Origin: Phragmites australis
Taxonomy: Eukaryota; Streptophyta; Magnoliopsida; Poales; Poaceae
Reading direction: 5' to 3'
NCBI RefSeq assembly: GCF_958298935.1
Contig: NC_084923.1
Coordinates: 34,006,501 to 34,070,500, forward strand
Length of the DNA stretch: 64,000 bases
The translations under genes and the position numbers were made by a program. Below are positions 47,401 through 58,404 of the stretch, piece after piece (within the stretch, counting starts at the first letter, position 1; the number at the start of each line of letters is the position of its first letter). The notes under the pieces are model-generated. The model ran no database searches and was not told where the DNA came from. It saw nothing but the letters and a program-made list of their open reading frames with translations.

Positions 47401-47763
47401 ACTGATGTCTTCTCGTGCCACCTAGGCTCACTGCTCACTGTCGTTGGAATCCGTGACCTATTCTTGTGGATCTGCTTCCGCCGGTGATTCTGGTACAATC
47501 TCTTCATCGTTGAGGACTGTAAAATGCACCGAGGAAGAGCGTGAGGAGAGGGAACTATTTGCGTATTGGAGGATCTGGTTGGGATCGGTCAGATTTGGCG
47601 GGATTTGTTGTTGGATTTGGTGAATTTGGGGTGGAGAGTGGTGCTCGCCGGGTCGCGAGAGCTTTCCAATGGCTCCATCCTTTTTCTGAGCTTCAACCAA
47701 TGAAGAGTCAACCCGACAATAATAGAACAGACTATGATTTGGAGGTGATATGCCAAACATCAC
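44422..47763 (-). pseudogene. LINE ORF1 (RNA-binding, zinc knuckles), split by hAT MITE
   Basis: The frame from 47763 leftward carries a Ser-rich start, then near 46780 two zinc knuckles in a row (CLNCLASDHRVANC and CWACRRSGHTTSAY, the last Cys of the second replaced). The MITE interrupts the ORF immediately after the knuckles. To its left, FPGDLVARLMHAF, IRIKDCQIVKHHPEDF and YGGCDFCFVEWTHRKY continue as plant LINE ORF1 (DUF4283-like order is variable). The MITE plus duplicated target is 590 bp, and the frame upstream and downstream agrees once those 590 bp are discounted. Other stops and a later shift (44700) show additional decay. Confidence 0.75.
46085..46666. mobile_element. hAT-superfamily MITE (Ac/Ds-like ends), exact 8-bp target duplication
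   Basis: Ends TAGGGGTGGAAA and TTTCCATCCCTA are inverted repeats with one difference. The 8-bp string CTCTTCTC flanks both sides (46077-46084 and 46667-46674). The interior is AT-rich, with many repeats of tatccgaattcg/gatatccg in both orientations and paired aaatttcagtcaaatt blocks. No coding capacity. An 8-bp duplication and TAGGG...CCCTA ends are hAT characters. Confidence 0.93.
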
Positions 47764-48262
47764 ACATAAATGCTATGACTAAATCTTGCTCGAGAACTGG
47801 CACATATTTGTACATTACGCTGGGATACCATTATTGATCCTTCATATTCAGATAAAAAAAAATTCAGCCTAATTGTTTTACTAAACACAAGAGGATTAAG
47901 AGTATCACAAATGAGTCATAGCAAAATAAACAACTACTCTGACAAATATGAAATTTACATGTATATACCTAATCACACGATAATCAGATGAAATAGGAAG
48001 GCCGAGCAAGTAATTTTGCAGACCATGTAATATCTCTGATGGAGCTAGTCTGCAACGGTTTTAGTACAATGTGAAGCGAAATCAAATGCAAGCAAATTCA
48101 CAATGCAATCATTTTTCCGAACTTGCAGTACATACATAGGTTCAAGCTTCAGAGTCTTAATGATATCATGGCCCAACAAATATTCTGGGAATAACTATAA
48201 CCCTACATCACAATCTGGACTTGAGAAATGAACCTGCCCAAGGCCATTTGCTGCACCTGTAA
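47764..48262 (-). pseudogene. Exon relics of an unidentified host gene
   Basis: Reading right to left, an acceptor-like TTTTTACAG at about 48262 is followed by an open frame with AANGLGQVHFSSPDCDVG, one TAG, then LFPEYLLGHDIIKTLKLEPM and YVLQVRKNDCIVNLLAFDF. After a one-base shift near 48052 comes LAPSEILHGLQNYLLGLPIS, ending at GTATATA near 47968, a possible donor. A further exon-like piece (YKYVPVLEQDLVIAF in one frame) lies at about 47840-47740. The composition is strongly protein-like, but I do not recognise the family. It abuts the LINE 5' side. Confidence 0.45.
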
Positions 48263-48538
48263 AAATGTTAACATCTAATAACAACAGCCCGTTAGAAGCT
48301 TGACTATTCAAATGTACCTAAGTCTTAACTACTGAACCATAGACCTATATAAGACTTCACTGGACATACGCTCTTTGAAGCACTACATCTTAATCAATTT
48401 GGGAAACCAGATGGAGAACTAATTGCTACAGGAAAACATAGCTAATTAGACTAAAATGCTATTTACTAATTTACATAATTAAATGTTGTTATAACTGAAT
48501 AAATAGACAAGGAAAAGCTATGTACATCATGAGAATAA

Positions 48539-48575
48539 CTAGCTAAGTGACCGTGTATTGCAACGAAAACACAAA
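48539..48575 (-). mobile_element. Helitron-like 3' terminus on the minus strand
   Basis: Read on the minus strand, cgttgcaatacacggtcact precedes AGCTAG followed by TT. This is close to the common grass Helitron 3' end (GTTGCAACGCACGGGCA...CTAG|T). The element would extend to the right; its 5' end was not located. Confidence 0.45.
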
Positions 48576-49351
48576 TATCGAACGCGGTATTGCCAAGCAT
48601 AAACTTAAGGTATAGAGATATAGATGTGATATAAGAGCACCGCCGAATGAATACTTCAGAAACGATGTCTTAGTTTGATTTCAGATAGGATCCAACAAAG
48701 TAGTGATTATCTGTTAATTTTTCTCCTAATATATTTATTTATTTTTATTAGTAAAACAGGGCAATAATTAATGAGACGATGAGTCTAGAGGGCGAGAGTA
48801 GATGAAAAAAATAAGTAAATTATTTAAATTTTAAAAAAATTTATTAGATAAGAGGAGAGTGAGAGAATATATCACGTAGGAACCCACTCGTGTTTCATAA
48901 AGTAGAAATTAAGGATACCTTGCGCATAGAAGTACAATTCACGAGAGTGTGCCTCAACCAGCCAGCATGCAGGAATAATTCACTACAGGAAACCCTGTTC
49001 CAACAGTAGAACAACACCAGAAAGAAAAACTACAGATGATGTATTAAGTATCGACTCCTGCCCACAAATTTTCAGTGCACACAACATGGTATAATCTTGT
49101 CAGAATGCAACGAAACCAAAAGAAACAGAGCGCAGTGATCTTGACTAAGCAAGGAACCGAATGGCTCCCTCTCCCCTCCCCACCTCTCCCGTGCGCCACG
49201 GTGACCACCCCAGTGACCGTGCGCATCCTGCAGCGGCCGTCCACCTCCGCTCCGCTGGGATCCTCGCGCAGCACCCTCTCTCCATTCGCCGCCTGCCCCT
49301 TCCACCCGGGCGGGCGGGCCCTCCGAGGGAGACCCAAGGAGTTGGGGTGGC
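48576..49351. other. AT-rich then GC-rich noncoding DNA
   Basis: No recognised gene. Large open frames on the minus strand across 49044-49800 are in GC-rich DNA antisense to the chromovirus fragment and lack motifs. Confidence 0.4.
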
Positions 49352-49817
49352 GTGAAGCCACCCCTTCGTCTCCCGACTCCGGTAGCCAAGCACACAAAGG
49401 TGGCCTTTGGTGAGGGCGATTGGGTCTGGGTGAAGCTCCTCCACCGCCCAGCAGCCTCTCTGCCGACCCATGCCTCTATGGGCCGTTCCAAGTGGTGGCT
49501 CGCATCGGTGAGGTGGCCTCCTATCTCCGTCTTCGAACGGGAGCCAAGATAAATAACGTCTTCTATCTGGGTCCTCAAGAAGTTCCACGGTCAACCTCCT
49601 CAGGAGATGCCTTAGCTGCCACCGATTCTTAACGGACGCGCTCTGCCGACTCCATCTCACGTCGTGAGCAATCGTCTGGCTTGTGGCGTCTGGCAGGTGC
49701 TTGTCCGGTGGCCTGGCACAGCAGACAGCAACGCGACTTGGGAAGATGTGGACACCTTCAAGCTGCGCTACCCCACATATCAGCTCAAAGACGAGCTGTT
49801 TCAAAAAAAAGGAGAGA
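49352..49817 (+). pseudogene. Chromovirus (Ty3/gypsy) integrase C-terminus and chromodomain
   Basis: Plus-strand pieces in two frames: FGEGDWVWVKLLHRPAASLP, then LYGPFQVVARIGEVASYLRL, then a shift into VLKKFHG, a TAG, and the chromodomain-like WQVLVRWPGTADSNATWEDV followed by YPTYQLKDELF. This is the usual C-terminal order of plant chromovirus integrases (GPY/F region then chromodomain). The upstream pol is missing. The purine-rich 49803-49817 is the polypurine tract. Confidence 0.8.
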
Positions 49818-50200
49818 TGTTATGTGCGGGTGCCAGTACGGCAGAAGACAGCACAAAGAATCAGTTGCACTAATTTAGGCACCGGCCGCACCAGCTCAAT
49901 CTCTAGGATTGGTTTGCTAGCTTGTTTGAAGTTTGTTTAGATAAGAACAAGGTTGTAGCTTCGGTTGCTAGATGGATTGTACTCAAACCGGCTATATTAA
50001 GAGCCCGCATATTCCTTTGAGATTAAGCAAAAAAAAGAACCCAATCTATTCCTCACCTCCTTTCTTTGCGTGTCTCATCCCCTTGTTGATCTTGAAGCTT
50101 CGACGGCATCACTACGCCCACCACGAGCAGGAAACTAGACAAGGAAAGACCCGTGATCTCCCACTCATACCCCATTCGGTCACTTCCCCATGTTCGTGAA
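49818..50200 (+). repeat. 3' LTR of the chromovirus fragment
   Basis: Starts TGTTATGTGCGGG directly after the purine tract and contains ggctatattaagagcc (TATA region, about 49990). The right limit is uncertain because the CACTA element starts at 50211. Confidence 0.6.
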
Positions 50201-50210
50201 ACTGTCTAAT

Positions 50211-50480
50211 CACTACTACAAAATTAGGTTTATATATCAGCCCATCACTGCCGGTTCCTAAGGGGCTGGCAGTGATGTAGCATCATTACTGGTTCGTAAG
50301 CCACACGAAAAGAATCAGTTGTTGTAGCTTATGAACCGGCAGAGTCATCATCGTCGGTCGATAGATTGAGCCGGCAGTGATGCTCTGCTCCCTCATCATT
50401 GCTAGCTTAATCCATCAACTGACAATGATAACATAACATCATTGTCGGCTGGTTAACTGAGCCGGCAATGATACCCCCTT
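50211..50480 (+). repeat. CACTA left TIR and subterminal repeats
   Basis: Terminal CACTACTACAAAATTAGG, then about five copies of tcactgccggt/gccggcagtga-type motifs in both orientations, some paired as hairpins (50240-50274). Such motifs are the binding sites of the CACTA TNPA protein in known systems. Confidence 0.8.
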
Positions 50481-51205
50481 TTTCCACCTTCTTCAAGCTC
50501 GAGCTAACAGATAGTTTGATCAGAACTTTCCCCCACAAACTCTTACATGGCAGCACCCACTTCATTCCTTCTCCCTCTTTGATTTCCCCACCACTCAAGC
50601 TTATTTTTGTCAAGAAGAAGGTCTACATAAGCTCTCTCAAGCTATCCAAACAAAATCCCTTCTTTCCTCTCCATTTACTCATTTACCTTTTCTTTATTTT
50701 TTGGAAAGTGAACTCTGGATTTTGCCCAAATAGGAAGCAAGCTTCTAAGAGCCGCTTGAGCTCAAGTAAGTTGAAATCCCCAAGTTAAATCCTATATTTA
50801 GCATTTTAACTTAAAATGTTATCTTAAAAACCAAAGTTGATCTTATCCCTTATTTTGATTTTTAATGAATTAGAAATTTTTGCTATGATATTTAGGTATG
50901 TAGCAAGATCCAATTGTATTTTTAATATTTTATTTAATTAGCAAGCTCCAATATAGAAACTTTATCTATGAGCATATTTATTTTTCATGTTTCCTTAATG
51001 AGTCATAGAGAAGGGGTCGAATAATAAAGAAAATTTCTAGGGATAGCACCAACAAATACTCATCGGAAGTAGACGTGAAAGAATGCAAAAGGTGGCTCCT
51101 CCAACCCAGCCTGCCGGTAGGAGATGATGAGATAATTTATTATTGGTGATCACAAAATCTTCTAGATGTTATGAATTTGAATTTGCAATAATGATATAAT
51201 TGTAG
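50481..51205. other. CACTA 5' leader, noncoding
   Basis: AT-rich, with no TATA box that I can place with confidence. Presumably promoter and leader of TNP2. Confidence 0.4.
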
Positions 51206-53973
51206 ATGGACAAAAGATGGATGTACGATACGAGTCATGTGAGCGCAGAGTAGAAGAACGGCATGGATTGTTTCCTGGTACAAACCGCGACGCACAAGTC
51301 AAATACACAGTCTCAATATATGTGTTGTCTATGCATTGATTGCGAGAACAAGAAATAATTTTTCATCACCCAGTAGATACATTCTCACTTGATGTCAATA
51401 GGCTTTATGCCTGGCTATACTCGTTGGACCGAGTACAATAAAGCTGAGATTGTACAGGAAGGGTAATACATTGCCTATCGGAGATATGTTTGGTTGATGA
51501 TGATCTAGAGGAGATGTTGGCCTACGCCACCTCCGACACCGACGCTGATGATCTGGAGCAGATGTTGCGCGATGGGGAGGAGAACTTCACCAACGAAAGA
51601 GAGTTTAAAAAATTCCAGCATATGGTAGGGGACTCTAAAACACCATTATTCCTAGGCTACGAGAAGGAGCAAATAAAGTTGTGTACCGTGCTTTCACTGC
51701 TACAATTCAAGGCAAGCAACTGGTGGTCTGATACAAGCTTCACAAAATTATTATTGTTCTTGCAGAAATTACTTCCAAAGGAAAATGTGCTACCAGAAAA
51801 CACATACCGGGCCAAGTAGATTATGTGCCCAATGGGGTTGGAAGTGCAGAAAATATATGCATGTCCAAACGATTGAATGTTGTATCGCAGAGAGCATGCA
51901 GACTTGGAAGTGTGTCTCGTCTGTGGTGCATCACGGTACAAGCATGACCGTGATGGTATCGATGGTGAAGGAAAGAATAAAAGGCCTCCCGTCAAGGTGA
52001 TGTGGTATTTTCCTATAGTCCTCTGTTTGAAGCGTTTATTCGCGAATAAAAGGCATACCAAATTGATACGATGGCACGCCGAGGAGCGCAAGGATGATGG
52101 AATGCTGAGACACCCCGTTGATTCTACGCAGTAGAGAAACATTGATAGGAAATACAAGGAGCCCTTTGCAAAAGATGTGAGGAATTTAAGATTTAGGTTG
52201 AGTACAGATTGGATTAATCCATTCGGCAATATGAGCAGTAGTCATAGCACTTGGCCTGTGACTATGTATCTACAACCTTCCTCCTTAGTTGTGTATGAAG
52301 TGGAAGTATATTATGATGCCAGTGCTGATACCAGGGCCGAGGCAACCTGGCAACGATATCGATGTCTACCTAAAACTATTAATAGAAGATCCTGTAATAC
52401 TGTGGAATGATAGTGTACAGGTATAGGATGCATACAAATGAGAGATCGTCACCCTACGCACAATGTTGTTCGTAACAATCCAAGATTGGCCAGACCTTAG
52501 CAACCTATCGGGCGAGACTATCAAAGCCTATTGTGCATGCGTGCATTGTTTGGATAAAAAAAGAGAGCTTGTGGCTGAAGAATAGCCGAAAAATGGTGTA
52601 TCTAGATCATCAAAAATTTCTTCATAAGGATCACCTGTATCGCATCAACAAGAGAGCTTTTGATAGGAAAGTTGAGGCTCGATCACCTTCTAAGCATCGT
52701 ACTAGGAGACAGGTATATGAGATGGTAAAGGGACTTAGGGTTATCCTTAGAAAGGGACGCGGTAGTACACCGGTTCCAAAATCTAATCTTAGAGCTCCTA
52801 TGTTCAAAAAGAAATCTATTTTTATGACTTAGCTTATTGGCTGGATTTGGTGGTTCGACACGCAATCGATGTCATGCACATGGAGAAGAATGTGTGTGAT
52901 AGCTTGATTGGTACGTTACTAGACATACCTGGTAAAACAAATGATACACTCCAACAACGGAAGGACCTGAAATGTTTGAAACTCAGACAGGATCTACATC
53001 CTGAAGATAAATAAGAAGGTGACAAATATCTTGGTCCCATTAGCTACAGTCTGAGCAAGACGGAGAAAATTACAATGTGCAAGTGCTTGCATGGAATCAA
53101 AGTTCCATCTGATTATTCTGCCAACATAAAGAGACTAGTAAACATGAAAGATTTGAAATTAATTGGTACAAAGTCTCATGATTGTCATGTGATGATGACA
53201 CAGATGCTTCCAATTGCAATTAGAGGTATTCTGCCGTTGAAGGTCTAAAACCCAATCATAAAGCTATGTTCATTCTTCAATGCAATATCACAGAAGGCTA
53301 TCGATCCGACCAAGCTAGATATGCTGCAGGAAGACATGGTCGAGACTCTATCCCAGCTTGAGGCGTTGTTCCCTCCATCATTTTTTGATATCATGATGCA
53401 TCTCATTGTTCACATTGTGAAAGAGATACGGATTCTTGGCTCCATATTTCTCCATCAGATGTACCCTTTCGAGAGGTTCATGGGAGTTCTGAAGAAATAT
53501 GTTCGTAACCGAAATTGGCCGGAAGGCTGCATGGCCGAGGGCTGGGAAACTGAGGAAGTCATTGATCTCTGCGTCGACTACATGAGTCTCAAATCGATTG
53601 GTGTGCCTATATCTCGCCATGAGGGGACGTTACAGGGAAATGGGACGATAGGTGCAAACTCATTCCGTACTAACGACCCCATTTCATTCACACAAGCACA
53701 TTTCGCAGTTCTGCAATAATCAATTGTAGTGGACCCATATGCGAAGAACACCAAAAGATCCTACACACCATAAACCTAGGGAAGTCCGATGTTTGGATCG
53801 CGTGAGAGCACCAAGATAATTTTGGCGCCTGGTTACATAGACAGGTGATGTATATGCAGATAGAGTGTGCTCAGTTGACTATGTTGGCTCACAGACCGTC
53901 AATTACAATCCTCACATTCTAAGGATATGACATAAATGACTATACATTTTATACGATGGCTCAGGATAATAAG

Positions 53974-53978
53974 AGCGC
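53974..53978. repeat. Solo-LTR target duplication, left copy
   Basis: AGCGC, repeated at 57118-57122. Confidence 0.9.
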
Positions 53979-56900
53979 TGTCACACCCTGATTTTCAAAT
54001 TTTGCAATTCTCTAAATTTTTCCTAGATTTAATTTGAGTTTAAACAAATAGCATAGGATAAAACCTAATTTCTAATCTCAAATTCAAATTTGAATTAGGA
54101 GTATTATTTGTTTGAATGCATGCATGTTGGAGTTAGGCATTTAGGTTTTTGGTTGACTTATTTGAATTGTTTGCTTAAGAAAAATACTTAGCAAAGTTTG
54201 GATATAATAGAAAATAGTTTTGGAAAAAGGAGAAGAAATAAAAAGAAAAGAAAAGATTAAAATTCCCTCCCAGGCCTCTTTTTTTTTTCCTCTCACCCCT
54301 CTGGCCCATTTCCCGTGCCGGCCCATTTCTTTCCCCACCTCACGCCGCTCCGCCTGGGCCGCACCGCTGCTCCGGCCCAGCCAGCCGCACGCGCTTGCGC
54401 TCGCTTGTGAAGACGCCCTGCGCCGAGCCGCTTTCATCGAGTCGCCGCCAAGTGGGGCCCGCACGTCGGAATCATCTTCCACCCGGACTCCGCCGCCGTA
54501 TCCGAGTCGGTCCGCCGCTGCCTTTGAGAAGTCCTGGCCCGTCCCGACCTCCTCTCGCCGTCTACATAACCCCGGCCGTCCCCCTTGGATCTCCCATAGC
54601 CAAACCCGCCGAAACCCGAGCCCAAAATCGCCGAATCACCGAGAGACTGCCGCCGCCGCCATTAGAGCCGACCGAGCTCACCAACTCGCCGAATCCATCA
54701 CACTTTGCCGCCGACTAGCCGCCCAGCAGCTCCTCCATCGTCCTTCGAACGCGCCGGTGCCTTTGTCTTCGCTTCCCGGCCACCGGAACCCCTCCGCCGA
54801 CGAGCTCTTGTGCGCCACTGCCTCCCTCACCGCCGCTAGACCTCCCCCGTGTCGCGCCGCCCGAGGTGAGAGCTCAAGCGGAACCCCCATGCTCCCTTCT
54901 CTCTCTGCCGCCGCTCGCCGTCGAGGACCGACACCGGCGACGAGGTCTGTGCCGATCTCCGGCGAGATCGCCGCCGTGAGTCCCTCGGCTCAGCCGTGTT
55001 CCTCCCCTCCGGTCGCCCGATCTATCCTCAGCCGTCCGATTAGCAATATGCGGTCTAGATTAAAACAAAGGATACCCCTTCATCCGCCTATGCCGTGCTG
55101 CCACGTGTCGCCTCTTTAATCTAGTCAGCGCATGTGCCACATCGGCTGCCACCTCGCCTTGCCAAATCAGCCTATCTGCATGTGTGTCATCCTTATCACC
55201 ATGCCACATCAACCATTATGCCCAGTCATCAATTCAGTCAGCAATTCATCTTTTCCGGTACAAAAATAATTCCAGGTAATTCCTTTAATTGGTAATTTTG
55301 CAGAAAGACCCCTAGACTTTTCTGTAATTACCTAAGAGCCCCTGTCTTTTTACAGTTAGGTCCCTAAACTTTTTCATAATTACAAATAGGTCCCTCTGTT
55401 TTTACAAAAAGATCCCTATACTTTTCCATAATTACAATTAAGTCCTTTTCTTAATTAAAATCAACCCTAATCTTGTTTTTATCATATCTTTTCCGTCGTA
55501 GCTCCATTTTAAGTGATTCTTGCACCGATAGATTCGTTTCTCCGAGCTCTATCTTTCTAGATAGGTTTTGTCTTGTTGTTTCTCTGGTTTATGCTCTGTT
55601 CTTAGTATGTCTTGTTTGTGTGCTTTGTCGGTTATTGTGCGATTAGTCGTCAACGCCCCGGATCAGTTTGAAGAATATCAAGACCAGGAGCAAGAATACA
55701 CTGAGCAGCAGCAAGGAGAAGGCAAGTGTCCTTGATCATATTGAACCTATGTTTTTAAATATTTTGGTTTTACAAAACTGCATGCATTGTCTGTCAATAT
55801 GATGGGTAGTCACCTATGTTAGGGTTTTCCCTAGATTTTTCCCTTATCATCCCTTGAAACCTAGATAGTTTATGGTTAGGTGTCTTTTATGGGTAGATTG
55901 CTTAGCCATGCTTTTGGGATACTGGGAAGTGTCATGATCTTGACTAATGAACATATACAACATTGATAGTTAATTTGTTAATGGTCTAGCAACATGGAAC
56001 CTTAGGCCTTGAGCAAGGTAGTTTTGATGGTTGTCATGGTTATGACGTTGGTTTAGTGCTTGCTCAAGTAACCTAAGTAAGGACCAGTTCGTGGAGCGAC
56101 AACCCGAGAAGCTCCGTACAAACACGAGACTGATATGGAAAGGCTTAGCCGATTAATTAGGGTTCTTCCAGTGTTGTGTGGATCAGAGGGGAGGCGTGGA
56201 TGAGAGAAGGTAATTCTCAGAAACCACATGGCACAAGAGGGGGCTTCTAGGTGGTAGTACCTAGCGGTGAAACCTGGAGTGTTGGTGACACATACTGGGA
56301 GGATTCTTTGTAAAGGCTTCGTAGTGATCTCCTGGCAACACACCACTGGCGTGTGTATAGTGCTTGGCCGGCACTGCAATATGGAGACTTTAGTCATCTG
56401 CTTGCAGGTGATGAAATCACGACTCGTGGGAAAGTTGTACAACCTCTGCAGAGTGTTAAAACTGTTATAACAGCCGTGCTCACAGATATGAGAGACTTGG
56501 ATCCTCACATGATTAGATTGTGGTTATGGTTCTGGTACAGGGAGTACTAGATAGTTGTGGTTATGGTTCTGGTACAGGGAGTACCAGAAGGTTATAGTAT
56601 GCAAGGTGGGGAGCCTTGTATGCTGGGTTTGCACTGTATGGGTTACATTCACTAAATAACTGTTTAATGCTTTTGAGTCCAAATATGTTTTCATTACTCG
56701 CATTTACGCAAATAATACCTTGTGTCAGCCTACTCTTGTTATAAGCCTGCATGTCATTATTTTCCCACACTTGCTGAGTACTCCATGTGCTCACCCTTGC
56801 TTTCTCCTACCAAAAACATATGCTGCTCAGTGGAAGACATTCAAGACTTTCAAGATGACCACCTGGTGTTCTAGGAGTGTGTCTTCCAGTTAGTGCCTGT

Positions 56901-57117
56901 GGAGTGCTTGGTCGCCGATGCTTTCGTTCCGCTGCCGTCGTTTAATAGTTATAGATTGGTTAGTAGAGTTGTTTAGGTGAAGACTTGTGTAAGAGTTTGA
57001 CGATTGTAAGTTAAAGTATTGCTTTTGTTACTTCACCTATGACGTCCTTATGTGTGTTGAACATCCTGGGCACACATAAGCCGCATCTGGTTTTGGCCGT
57101 TAAAACCGGGTGTGACA
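53979..57117 (+). repeat. Solo LTR (3.1 kb, Tekay/chromovirus-like) inside TNP2
   Basis: Begins TGTCACACCC and ends GGGTGTGACA, a 10-bp terminal inverted repeat. It is flanked by AGCGC at 53974-53978 and at 57118-57122, a perfect 5-bp target duplication. No second LTR, primer site or coding region lies inside, so it is a solo LTR formed by recombination. It has a GC-rich block (54300-54990) and ends with ggttttggccgttaaaacc. Long LTRs of this kind are typical of grass Tekay/Retrosat-type elements; lineage is inferred. Confidence 0.9.
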
Positions 57118-57122
57118 AGCGC
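57118..57122. repeat. Solo-LTR target duplication, right copy
   Basis: AGCGC, identical to 53974-53978. TNP2 coding sequence resumes directly after it. Confidence 0.9.
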
Positions 57123-57582
57123 CAACCAAAATAGTGGTGTCTGTATAAATTTCTACGACTGCAATGGAAATAGGGAGACCTACTATGGATTTATAGAGGA
57201 GATCTGGGAGCTCGACTATGGAGTGTTAAAGATTCCTCTTTTCCGATGCTAATGGGTCAGACTCCCAGGTGGTGTGAAGATTGACAAGTACGGTATGATG
57301 AAAGTGAACTAAAAACTCGTTAGATATAGAGAAGAACCATTCATACTTGAGAGTGATGTTATGTAAGTCTTCTATGTAAAGGACCCGGACCTGGCTAACA
57401 AGGAGGAGCGCCACGTGGTTCTTCAAGGAAAAAGAATGATTATTGGAGTGGAGAATGTTGTTGACGAGGAATACTATAATAAATTCGATGTGCTACCTCC
57501 TTTCAGAGAGGACATCGACCTAGGTCACATGGAAGATACCGACGAACCTCCCTATGTACGCTGTGATCATAATGAATGGTGA

Positions 57583-58109
57583 ATTGTTAAGACAAAGTAG
57601 CTAAATTGTATTAATTACTACGTATGAATTTGTTTTGACACAATTATACCTCACTTTTGTTATGAAAGCTTCAATTTGTATTTTATGGTGGAAGATGTCT
57701 TTATTATTGAGCATATTGATTTTTTATTTTTAATAATGAATTAGCAATAGCATAAGCTAGCACTATTGCTATGTATTAATATTTTTATTTTTAATGAATT
57801 ACCTATAGTTATGAGCATATTTATTTTCAATTTTTAATGATTTAAAATATTTATCTATGAAATTAAGATATATAGGAAGCACCAATTATATTTTTTAATT
57901 AATTAGCAAGCCTCAATATAGAAATTTTGGTATGAACTTATTTATTTTAATTTTATATTGAATTAGAAATTGAACTAGAAAATTTAGGTATAACAAAACT
58001 TAACTTTTGTATATAGCAAGTTCAAATTTAAATAAATATGTATTATGATTTTAGGTCAACCGAATGTTAATAAATATAGATACTACAAACTCAATCGAAA
58101 TCATTTGAG
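57583..58109. other. AT-rich CACTA intergenic region
   Basis: Noncoding sequence between TNP2 and the tRNA-like/promoter region. Several imperfect gcaagc...aatatag and ttttaatgaatta repeats; some resemble 50850-51000, as if the spacer were partly duplicated. Confidence 0.4.
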
Positions 58110-58197
58110 TAGCGCAGCGGTTTGTTCGGTCTTACTTGGTGCAGGTCGTGGGTTCAAATCTCTGCACACGCGCGTGAAGCTAAAACAATTTTTTTGC
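58110..58197 (+). other. tRNA-like Pol III boxes (possible SINE head)
   Basis: TAGCGCAGCGG at 58110-58120 fits the A-box consensus and GGTTCAAATCT at 58151-58161 fits the B box, 30 bp apart, followed by a T-run at 58189. The T-arm does not pair well, so it is not a functional tRNA. It could be the 5' head of a short SINE or a chance resemblance kept in CACTA spacers. Confidence 0.4.
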
Positions 58198-58204
58198 ACC
58201 TCGC

Positions 58205-58404
58205 GGCATCAGCAGTGAAAGGGGTTTCACTTCCGGTGGACATATTGGGCCGGTAATGCAACTACTTTCACTACCGGTTGAATTATTGGGCTGACAGTGA
58301 AAATAGTTTCACTGCCGGTAGTCCTCTTGAGACGGTAGTGAAGGTACCATTTCACTGCCGGTGGTCATATTGAGCTGGCAGTGAAAGTCCTCCCCTATAA
58401 AATA
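58205..58404 (+). promoter_or_regulatory. Internal CACTA subterminal-type repeats and TATA box
   Basis: About six copies of ttcactgccggt or its inverse (gccggcagtgaa-like) at 58215-58388 form hairpins and resemble the repeats at the element's left end. TATAAAATA at 58396-58404 follows immediately. This is plausibly the promoter of the second CACTA gene. Confidence 0.55.

Larger units (their letters stand above)
40271..47763 (-). mobile_element. L1-type LINE, decayed, with a nested hAT MITE
   Basis: A minus-strand non-LTR retrotransposon with ORF1 (right) and ORF2 (left). It carries numerous stops and shifts. No poly(T) run marking the 3' tail was found near 40270, so the left limit is set by the last recognisable coding sequence. 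The right limit is the upstream-most in-frame open segment of ORF1 and the true 5' end may differ. The hAT MITE at 46085-46666 inserted later, in ORF1. Confidence 0.8.
51206..57582 (+). pseudogene. CACTA TNP2-type transposase, split by a solo LTR
   Basis: Opens at ATG 51206 with the transposase-associated region (MDKRWMYDTSHVSAE, stop, then NTQSQYMCCLCIDCENKK). The body follows: DDLEQMLRDGEENF, FQHMVGDSKTPLF, LLQFKASNWWSD, LLPKENVLPENTY, CLVCGASRYK, then HAIDVMHMEKNVCDSLIGTL. A DUF4218-like part is at 53321-53719 (FPPSFFDIMMHLIVHIVKEI, HQMYPFERFMGVLKKYVRNR). After the solo LTR, a DUF4216-like part continues (NFYDCNGNRETYYGFIEEIW, LDYGVLKIPLF, KIDKYGMMKVN, VLPPFREDID) to TGA 57580. Several stops and shifts occur. 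TNP2 is the presumed DDE transposase that cuts the TIRs. Confidence 0.88.

Noticed and set aside
49145..49804. 219-codon minus-strand open frame and overlapping frames
   Set aside because: Antisense to the chromovirus integrase/chromodomain fragment over much of its length and GC-rich; no family motif.
54220..55119. 299-codon plus-strand open frame
   Set aside because: Lies inside the solo LTR, in a GC-rich Pro/Ser/Arg/Ala-biased block with no motifs. Long frames are expected from the low AT content; treated as noncoding LTR sequence.
58110..58180. A functional tRNA gene
   Set aside because: A and B boxes are present but the T-arm and acceptor stem do not pair; kept only as a tRNA-like or SINE-like site.
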